From JASJGK01 sp033791585 (GTDB lineage Bacteria; SAR324; XYD2-FULL-50-16), in contig JASJGK010000030.1 in NCBI GenBank assembly GCA_033791585.1, forward strand, positions 1 to 38,872: DNA of 38,872 bases, written 5' to 3'. The notes beneath the pieces are model-generated. The model had not been told where the DNA came from, ran no database searches, and saw only the letters and a program-made list of their open reading frames with translations. This document shows, in pieces, positions 33,549-38,872 of this stretch. The translations under genes and the position numbers were made by a program. Each line of letters opens with the position of its first letter. The stretch's first letter is position 1.

Positions 33549-35003
33549 CTATTCTGGAATCATATACCAAAAGGCTTTGCCCTTGGCTTTGTAAATAAAA
33601 AGGTAGTGAAGCAGAAATTTAATCCAATGGGCACCTAGGCCCACTTCACCAAATGAGTAGTTTAGGTCTCTTCCCGTTTCAGGGTATTTTTCATAGTCAG
33701 GCACTACCGGGAACATTGTCATAGCCGCTGCCCTGCCTTTAGTCAGGCTGTTGCCCGCACTAGCAACACAGGCTGCGCCAATCTCGGCCATACTTGCGTG
33801 GTGTGTTGGGGCTGTTGCACCTTTGATCATATCGGCTATGGATAGAGCCACTGCCTTGCCTATCATGGCCGAGGGCATACCTGTTCTAGGTGGCGTCGGG
33901 TTGATCGGGATTCCATTTGGGTTGACTCGGGGCTGACTAATAAAATGAGGTGGAGCAAAAGCAATGCCTACTGCAAATAAGTTTGACCAAGTGGGGTTTT
34001 GATAGGTCTTTGGCCAATCAGCGCCTGACCATTCTTTATAAGGCTTTGCTTCATAAATAGCATCAACCTTCATAAAGCCATTTGGGGCAAAAAGTCGGGT
34101 TGTCCAGTCTTCCCCTTCTGGGCCAACTGCTGTTAGGCCAACACCGCCAAAGGGAGGGATCAACATAGCAAAATCAAAAGAGCGCTCATCCTTATCACCT
34201 TGTAAGTCTTCGTACTCAATCTTGCCAGATTCGACTTTTGCAACATGCGCCCCAGTGGTCCAGTTGATTTTTTGCTCAGAGAATAAGGACTCAGTAAAAA
34301 CTTTAGAGTGGGTTTTGTATCCGCCTCGTTTAATGTGCATTCCACCTACTCCAAAATCGCCTAGATTGGCTTCATTGCTTATATAGTGTAGGTCTGCTTT
34401 TTCTCTCACGCCATGTTTGCGTAGCTCAAAATCAAGATTAAAGAGGTATTCAAAGGCTGCTCCTTGGCAAGTGCACATTCCATGGCCTGTTCCCACGAGA
34501 AAACGCTTCTCTTGACCTGCCTTCATTTCTTCAACAAGGTTCATAAATTTTTCAGATGCATCAATGGCGTGGTCAGCCGTACAGATTGATTCAGTATGGC
34601 CCTCTGGCCCAAGACCAGGGGTTGCACCAAAATTCAGTTTTGGCCCTGTTGCATTTATTAAATAGTCGAAGTGAACTTCTTCTTTTTTACCTTGGTGCCC
34701 ATCTTCTGTATGTTCCACCACAACAAAGGGGCTAGGGTTTCCCTTGCTGCCTTCAGGGTAGATTGTTTGGGCCTTGGCCTGAATAAAAGTAATGCCCATT
34801 TTATCATAAACGGGTTTTAAGGGAAAGGTGACTTGTTTTTTAGTCATCAAACCGACCCCGACCCATACATTTGATGGAATCCAGTTCCAGTTTGCATTTG
34901 GGCTTACCACGATTACTTCGTGTTTTGAGCCTAGTTTACGTTTTGCAAATTGTGCCGCCGTGTGCCCTGAGACACCTGCACCGAGAATAAGAATGCGAGA
35001 CAT
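33549..35003 (-). CDS. sulfide:quinone oxidoreductase-like FAD/NAD(P) oxidoreductase
   Basis: A 484-residue flavoprotein of the SQR/FCSD group. The N-terminal ILGAGVSGHTAAQFA binds FAD. NATGPKLNF (117-125) and NLFAVGIAFAPP are the usual inner and second FAD contacts. Cysteines C141, C177, C179 and one near residue 418 are candidates for redox chemistry, but the cysteine expected shortly before the second FAD motif in classic SQR is missing. So sulfide use is possible but not certain. A hydrophobic C-terminal helix (HYLFIYKAKGKAFWYMIP) suggests membrane association. The 53-aa gene follows 8 nt later. A dyad at 35030-35053 lies close upstream. Confidence 0.75.
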   Translation of the reverse strand: MSRILILGAGVSGHTAAQFAKRKLGSKHEVIVVSPNANWNWIPSNVWVGVGLMTKKQVTFPLKPVYDKMGITFIQAKAQTIYPEGSKGNPSPFVVVEHTEDGHQGKKEEVHFDYLINATGPKLNFGATPGLGPEGHTESICTADHAIDASEKFMNLVEEMKAGQEKRFLVGTGHGMCTCQGAAFEYLFNLDFELRKHGVREKADLHYISNEANLGDFGVGGMHIKRGGYKTHSKVFTESLFSEQKINWTTGAHVAKVESGKIEYEDLQGDKDERSFDFAMLIPPFGGVGLTAVGPEGEDWTTRLFAPNGFMKVDAIYEAKPYKEWSGADWPKTYQNPTWSNLFAVGIAFAPPHFISQPRVNPNGIPINPTPPRTGMPSAMIGKAVALSIADMIKGATAPTHHASMAEIGAACVASAGNSLTKGRAAAMTMFPVVPDYEKYPETGRDLNYSFGEVGLGAHWIKFLLHYLFIYKAKGKAFWYMIPE

Positions 35004-35029
35004 ACATAACCACTTGAATAAGATTTTTT

Positions 35030-35053
35030 GAATATATCGATCTTCGCATATTC
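35030..35053. promoter_or_regulatory. dyad upstream of the SQR-like gene
   Basis: GAATAT (35030-35035) and ATATTC (35048-35053) are exact complements across 12 bp, 27 bp upstream of the flavoprotein start. This is an operator candidate only. The half-site GAAT also occurs in the 27464-27491 repeat, in the opposite order. Confidence 0.3.
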
Positions 35054-35160
35054 GAATTTATCATACAAGAAGAGAATTTGCTTTTTAGGAACAACTTTAT
35101 TTTTTCGTATTAAACAGTACATTCCTTTGTGTAGAAAATTTTGCTAGGTGGAACTTCGCT

Positions 35161-35231
35161 GACTAGAGCCTCCTCTTTGCATATACCAGCTGGAAAATGC
35201 AAGAATACTGTCCCGTAGTGCCCATCTAGTC
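35161..35231 (+). other. nested stem structure, possible structured RNA
   Basis: GACTAGA (35161-35167) pairs exactly with TCTAGTC (35225-35231). Inside, TTGCAT (35177-35182) pairs with ATGCAA (35197-35202), and the inner loop contains the self-complementary CCAGCTGG (35186-35193), which could let two molecules pair. There is no ORF. It is equally readable on the minus strand. No covariation data are available. Confidence 0.3.
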
Positions 35232-35549
35232 GGTAAATTGGCGGTGAGCAATAACTAGAATGCTAAGTACATGCATGCTTAAATTCCAAATGGCTCCGTA
35301 TAGTGAAGGGTTCCAGTACCCCTTTTTCTTTTGCATCTAGCGCAACTTAGCTCGGATCTAAGATTCTACAAGCAACAGAGAGACCTTATATTTCGCCTTT
35401 TTTCCTCCCCATCAAATTTCAAGTTACTACTTTCAGAGTACAAATTTTTTGAGGCCTAAAAAGCCAAACGAATTTCGGGATTTTGCATTTTGTTTCCCTT
35501 CTGTAAATTTCACTATTTGGTGAACTTCAATTTTGCTTTTCATGTAATC

Positions 35550-35598
35550 ATTAAGTATAAAATACAAAATACTTAATAAAAACAGGTAAGTATTAAGT
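35550..35598. promoter_or_regulatory. three alternating 9-bp boxes upstream of the meta-cleavage operon
   Basis: ATTAAGTAT (35550-35558), its exact complement ATACTTAAT (35569-35577), and a third related box GTATTAAGT (35590-35598) alternate in orientation with centres about 20 bp apart. That is about two helical turns, so all face one side of the DNA. They lie 127-175 bp before the ferredoxin start. They look like operator sites for a dimeric regulator. Confidence 0.45.
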
Positions 35599-35668
35599 GG
35601 CACAGGCTCTGCAGTAGTAAGAATTATGTTGATTCAAAATAAATCATGAAGTCGACAAGAGTAAAGGC

Positions 35669-35712
35669 GACCAGATATTTGGTCCCTCTTGGGGTGATGA
35701 CCACCCCTCAAG
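35669..35712 (+). promoter_or_regulatory. leader hairpins before the ferredoxin gene
   Basis: CTTGGGGTG (35688-35696) pairs with CACCCC-TCAAG (35702-35712, one bulge). TGGTC (35680-35684) can pair either with GACCA at 35669-35673 or with GACCA at 35699-35703, and the second pairing competes with the stem. The RBS region (AGAGA, then ATG 35725) begins just after the stem. Mutually exclusive leader folds are possible. Confidence 0.35.
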
Positions 35713-35724
35713 AAAAGAGACTAT

Positions 35725-36027
35725 ATGCTACATCAAATTCATTTAACCCATAAGAAGATCCAGTATCCCTGTTCAGAAGAGACAAATCTGTTAAAAGCCA
35801 TGTCTCAATCTGGCAAGGCTGGTATTCCTAGGGGTTGCGCCGAAGGTGGTTGTGGTATTTGCAAGATTAAAATTGAAGCGGGCGAGTTTAGAACAGGAAA
35901 AATGAGCCGGTCGAAAGTCAGTCTTGAAGAAGAAAAAGCTGGGATTCTGCTCGCTTGCCGAGTTTTCCCCCTTTCAGATCTTAAGGTCTCCATTTTGGAA
36001 CATAACAAACCAGAACAACCATTTTAA
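35725..36027 (+). CDS. xylT: [2Fe-2S] ferredoxin, XylT-like
   Basis: A 100-residue plant-type ferredoxin. The cluster ligands are C38, C43, C46 and C78 in GCAEGGCGIC and LLACRVFP. XylT-type ferredoxins reactivate catechol 2,3-dioxygenase by reducing its oxidised iron, and this gene is 9 nt before exactly that enzyme, which makes the role likely. A start at 35725 uses AGAGA as weak RBS. Confidence 0.85.
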   Translation: MLHQIHLTHKKIQYPCSEETNLLKAMSQSGKAGIPRGCAEGGCGICKIKIEAGEFRTGKMSRSKVSLEEEKAGILLACRVFPLSDLKVSILEHNKPEQPF

Positions 36028-36036
36028 AGGAAGAAT

Positions 36037-36972
36037 ATGAATGCAAGAGCAATGAGTACTAAAGGCGTTTTACGCCCAGGGCACGTCCAAATAAGGGCGC
36101 TGGATATGGATACTATGGTAAAGCATTACCGTGATAATCTAGGCCTTTTAGAAATGGATAAAGACGATTCTGGCCGAGTCTATTTTAAAGGCTGGGATGA
36201 GTTCGATAAATTTTCAGTTGTGATTCGCCCAGCAGACGAAGCAGGCATGGATTTTATGGCTTTTAAAGTTAATGGTGAAGAATGCCTAAAGCAGCTGGAA
36301 AAGGATTTAACAACTCACGGTGTTGCTTTAGAGCAACTTCCTGCTGGTGAACTTAAAGGCTGTGGTCGCCGTGTACGCTTTACAGCTCCAACAGGCCACG
36401 TATTTGAGCTTTATGCAGACAAAGAGCAAGTTGGAAATGGCATTCCTGAAAATAACCCTGACTGCTGCCCAGATGAACTAAAGGGTATGAAAGCTATGAG
36501 ATTTGACCATTGTCTTCTTTATGGTGATGACCTAGACGGAACTGTAGAACTTTTTAGAGAGGTCTTAGGTTTTAACTTAGCCGAGCAAGTAACCGATGGT
36601 GATGTTCAGGTTGCAGCCTTCTTAACCGTTTCTAATAAAGCCCATGATGTGGCCTTCATCCGCCACGCTGAAAAGGGAAAACTACACCATATCAGCTTTT
36701 TTATGGAATCTTGGGAATCCTTACTTCATGCAGCCGATTTGATCTCTCGCCGTAACATTACTCATGACATAGGGCCAACACGTCACGGGTTAACGAGGGG
36801 CACAACCATTTATTTCTTTGATCCTAGTGGCAACAGAAATGAAACCTACGCGGGTGGTTCTACTTACTACCCAGATAGCCCTGTGATGAACTGGGATGCA
36901 GATCAACTTGGTAAGGCCATTTTTTACCACGATCGTGAGCTGAACGAAAGATTTCTGTCGGTATTAACCTAA
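36037..36972 (+). CDS. xylE: catechol 2,3-dioxygenase
   Basis: A 311-residue extradiol dioxygenase of the XylE/DmpB type; the iron ligands fall at H158, H217 or H218 and E269, four or five residues later than H153, H214 and E265 of XylE. It cleaves catechol beside the hydroxyls to 2-hydroxymuconic semialdehyde. The ends FFDPSGNRNE and LGKAIFYHDRELNERFLSVL are close to XylE. The start follows AAAGGAAG. It is followed by the aldehyde dehydrogenase gene after a hairpin-containing spacer. Confidence 0.93.
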   Translation: MNARAMSTKGVLRPGHVQIRALDMDTMVKHYRDNLGLLEMDKDDSGRVYFKGWDEFDKFSVVIRPADEAGMDFMAFKVNGEECLKQLEKDLTTHGVALEQLPAGELKGCGRRVRFTAPTGHVFELYADKEQVGNGIPENNPDCCPDELKGMKAMRFDHCLLYGDDLDGTVELFREVLGFNLAEQVTDGDVQVAAFLTVSNKAHDVAFIRHAEKGKLHHISFFMESWESLLHAADLISRRNITHDIGPTRHGLTRGTTIYFFDPSGNRNETYAGGSTYYPDSPVMNWDADQLGKAIFYHDRELNERFLSVLT

Positions 36973-36985
36973 AAATTAGTATCTT

Positions 36986-37005
36986 AGGCCCGCTTCTGTG
37001 GGCCT
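36986..37005 (+). terminator. GC-rich hairpin inside the meta-cleavage operon
   Basis: AGGCCC (36986-36991) and GGGCCT (37000-37005) pair around an 8-nt loop, 13 nt after the dioxygenase stop, followed by TAATT. It may lower expression of the downstream genes or protect the 3' end. Confidence 0.4.
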
Positions 37006-37105
37006 TAATTCAACCTAACCTAGCCTAAAACTGGCCAAGGTTGGTTTAAATAGGCTGAGTTATCGGCTTGTTTAAATGACCCTTTGCTAACCAAATGAGG
37101 AATCT

Positions 37106-38554
37106 ATGAAAGAAATTAAACATTTTATCGGCGGCGAATACGTCGGCTCAAAGTCGGGCAAAACCTTTTACGATATAAACCCTGCTACTGGTGAGGTCAT
37201 TGGACAAGTTCATGAAGGTGGGCAGTTTGAGATTGATGCTGCCGTTACCGCTGCAAAAAAGGTGGAAAAAGTTTGGGGAACCATGCCCCAAAAAGAACGA
37301 AGCGATATTTTAATCAAGGTGGCTGAGGGAATTATGGCTCACCGTGAAGAATTTTTAGCGGCAGAAGTGGAAGATACAGGTAAGCCTGTTTCTTTGGCAA
37401 ACAAGATTGACATCCCCAGGGGAAGCGCTAACTTTGTGCAGTTTGCAGAACACTTTAAGTATGTTGCCACTGAATGTTGGGAGATGGAAGGTGCTATAAA
37501 CTACGCCCAACGTCGGCCTCTTGGTACAATAGGTGTGATCAGCCCTTGGAATTTACCCCTGCTTTTGATGACGTGGAAAGTTGGCCCAGCAATGGCTGCT
37601 GGAAACTGCGTGATAGTAAAACCTTCCGAAGAAACACCCCAAACAGCCAGTTTATTAGGGCAAGTGATGAACGATGCAGGCGTGCCTAAAGGGGCTTACA
37701 ACGTCGTTCAAGGTTTAGGTGCTGACTCAGCGGGTGAATTTTTATCCAGTCATTCTGGTATTAACGGTTTGACCTTTACTGGGGAAACCACAACAGGCAA
37801 AGCCATTATGGCTAAGGCTGCCCAAAACCTATTACCCCTTTCCTTTGAGTTAGGTGGAAAGAACCCTGTTCTAATTTTTAAGGACGCAGACTTAGACCAG
37901 TGTGTGGAAACCACAATGCGCAGTAGTTTTGCCAACCAAGGCGAGGTTTGTTTATGTGGATCAAGAATCTATGTTCAAGAAGAAATTTTTGATGAATATG
38001 TTAAAAGACTCACAGCAAAGGTGAAAAGCGATGTTGTAATTGGTGACCCAACCGACCCCAAAACAACCTTAGGTTCCTTGGTTTCAGAGGGCCATAGGCA
38101 AAGGGTTATGGGTTATATTGAATCTGCTAGAAAAGACGGCGCAACCTTCCACACTGGTGGTAAGGCCCCAACAAACTTGCCAAAGGGATTTGAAAAGGGT
38201 GCCTACTTAGAACCAACAATCATCACGGGCTTAGATGAAACCTGCAAAGCCCAAAGGGAAGAAATTTTCGGCCCTGTTGTTAGCATTTGCCCCTTTAAAA
38301 CAGAAGAAGAAGCTATTGCCCTAGCTAATAATTCTGACTATGGCCTTTCGGCAACCATTTGGACGGAAAACCTTAAAAGGGCGCACAGAGTGGCTGGTGA
38401 AGTTGAAGCAGGCATCATTTGGGTAAACGAATGGTTTTTACGTGACTTAAGAACTCCCTTTGGTGGGATGAAAAATTCAGGCATCGGTCGTGAAGGCGGA
38501 GTCTATTCTCTAGAGTTCTATACAGAACTCAAAAACATCTGCATCAAACTGTGA
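37106..38554 (+). CDS. xylG: 2-hydroxymuconic semialdehyde dehydrogenase
   Basis: A 482-residue NAD-dependent aldehyde dehydrogenase. Catalytic C282 is in NQGEVCLCGSRIY and the general base E248 in FELGGKNP. Coenzyme contact ISPWNLPLLLMTWK and the C-terminal FGGMKNSGIGREGG fit the HMSD family. It oxidises the dioxygenase product to 2-hydroxymuconate, opening the 4-oxalocrotonate branch. It follows the dioxygenase and precedes the hydratase by 6 nt, with RBS GAGG. Confidence 0.92.
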   Translation: MKEIKHFIGGEYVGSKSGKTFYDINPATGEVIGQVHEGGQFEIDAAVTAAKKVEKVWGTMPQKERSDILIKVAEGIMAHREEFLAAEVEDTGKPVSLANKIDIPRGSANFVQFAEHFKYVATECWEMEGAINYAQRRPLGTIGVISPWNLPLLLMTWKVGPAMAAGNCVIVKPSEETPQTASLLGQVMNDAGVPKGAYNVVQGLGADSAGEFLSSHSGINGLTFTGETTTGKAIMAKAAQNLLPLSFELGGKNPVLIFKDADLDQCVETTMRSSFANQGEVCLCGSRIYVQEEIFDEYVKRLTAKVKSDVVIGDPTDPKTTLGSLVSEGHRQRVMGYIESARKDGATFHTGGKAPTNLPKGFEKGAYLEPTIITGLDETCKAQREEIFGPVVSICPFKTEEEAIALANNSDYGLSATIWTENLKRAHRVAGEVEAGIIWVNEWFLRDLRTPFGGMKNSGIGREGGVYSLEFYTELKNICIKL

Positions 38555-38560
38555 GGCAAA

Positions 38561-38872
38561 ATGAACAACATAAAGATTAATGATACGGCCCAAATTTTAT
38601 ATGAGGCGCTAAAAAACAGAACCGTGATCGCTCCCTTGACCGACCAATACCCTGATATGTCGATTGAAGAATCCTACCAAATCTCGCTGGCACTATTAGA
38701 CTTACGTATCGCCAGCGGAGAAAGGGTCATTGGTAAGAAAATTGGTGTTACCTCCAAGGCTGTCCAAGACATGTTGAATGTGAGGCAACCAGACTTTGGG
38801 TTTTTGACAGATAAGATGGCCTACTCTAGCGGTGAGACATTACCTGTCAGTACCGAAATGATCCAACCGAAA
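38561..38872 (+). CDS. xylJ: 2-oxopent-4-enoate hydratase (partial, right edge)
   Basis: The first 104 codons of a hydratase/decarboxylase-family protein; the end is outside the window. SGERVIGKKIGVTSKAVQDML and QPDFGFLTDKM match the DmpE/XylJ hydratase, which adds water to 2-oxopent-4-enoate. The related 4-oxalocrotonate decarboxylase (XylI) is the main alternative, but the VIGKKIGVTSKAVQ and LIQP-like MIQPK ends favour the hydratase. It overlaps nothing and is 6 nt after the dehydrogenase gene. Confidence 0.82.
   Translation, partial: MNNIKINDTAQILYEALKNRTVIAPLTDQYPDMSIEESYQISLALLDLRIASGERVIGKKIGVTSKAVQDMLNVRQPDFGFLTDKMAYSSGETLPVSTEMIQPK

Larger units (their letters stand above)
35004..35724. 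other. 721-nt intergenic region between the SQR-like gene and the meta-cleavage operon
   Basis: No coding sequence is apparent. Read by eye it holds a dyad near the SQR-like start (35030-35053), a nested stem structure (35161-35231), three related 9-bp boxes (35550-35598) and a leader hairpin set (35669-35712). The divergent promoters of both transcripts should lie here. The middle part (35232-35549) shows nothing recognisable. Confidence 0.5.

Noticed and set aside
35004..35724. search for tRNA, CRISPR or riboswitch in the longest gap
   Set aside because: No cloverleaf, no regularly spaced direct repeats and no known riboswitch core were seen.

Overview
This window is from the chromosome of a free-living Gram-negative bacterium of moderate-to-low GC. 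Supporting signs are Sec signal peptides, lipoprotein and outer-membrane-type proteins, c-type cytochromes, chemotaxis-type sensors and aerobic aromatic catabolism. The mix (plant-like LeuC/LeuD, a Rho-like gene beside a Q/N-rich coding tail, a cytoplasmic-sensor MCP, a CheA-like kinase, a meta-cleavage operon) would suit a Bdellovibrionota/Oligoflexia-like or deltaproteobacterial lineage, but the lineage is inferred and not shown. I see no tRNA, rRNA, CRISPR array, insertion sequence, prophage or origin; this looks like core and metabolic chromosome. 

Layout. 204-3236: membrane CheA-like hybrid sensor kinase. 3282-6094: IlvY-like LysR regulator divergent from leuC-leuD. 6283-6594: small cytochrome c whose ribosome binding site lies in a perfect hairpin. 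7027-9437: phnDCE-type ABC importer with 8-nt gene overlaps. 9640-11391: degenerate EAL-CBS-GGDDF protein. 11454-12299: HdfR-like LysR regulator. 12439-15741: small exported acidic two-cysteine protein, GshB-like ATP-grasp ligase, and a fused N-formylglutamate-amidohydrolase/DUF1704 metallopeptidase. 15901-16832 (minus): outer-membrane-type protein and tetraheme lipoprotein. 16997-18436 (minus): membrane adenylate cyclase. 18705-23666: putA, ornithine cyclodeaminase and arginine dihydrolase, together a route arginine -> ornithine -> proline -> glutamate. 23819-24880 (minus): rho-like ATPase reading frame without the RNA-binding OB-fold and without a clear start. 25043-25756: haloacid dehalogenase. 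25731-27377 (minus): VTT membrane protein, ArsR-rhodanese fusion and His-rich membrane peptide behind a perfect 11-bp inverted repeat. 27727-29454: MCP. 29732-33204: membrane protein, lipase, DFR-like reductase, AraC regulator. 33379-35003 (minus): SQR-like flavoprotein and a 53-aa partner. 35725 to the right edge: meta-cleavage operon (XylT-like ferredoxin, catechol 2,3-dioxygenase, hydroxymuconic semialdehyde dehydrogenase, oxopentenoate hydratase, cut by the edge).

The strongest candidates for undescribed biology are the ligase/peptidase cluster with a possible peptide substrate (12439-15741), the three-gene arginine-to-glutamate operon (18705-23666), the OB-less Rho-like ATPase (23819-24895), the ArsR-rhodanese/VTT/His-rich operon with its operator (25731-27491), and several regulatory structures in gaps (6254-6276, 35161-35231, 35550-35598, 35669-35712, and a 38-bp element repeated at 29605 and 30961). 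All functional calls were made by reading motifs and recalled family sequences; no search was run.
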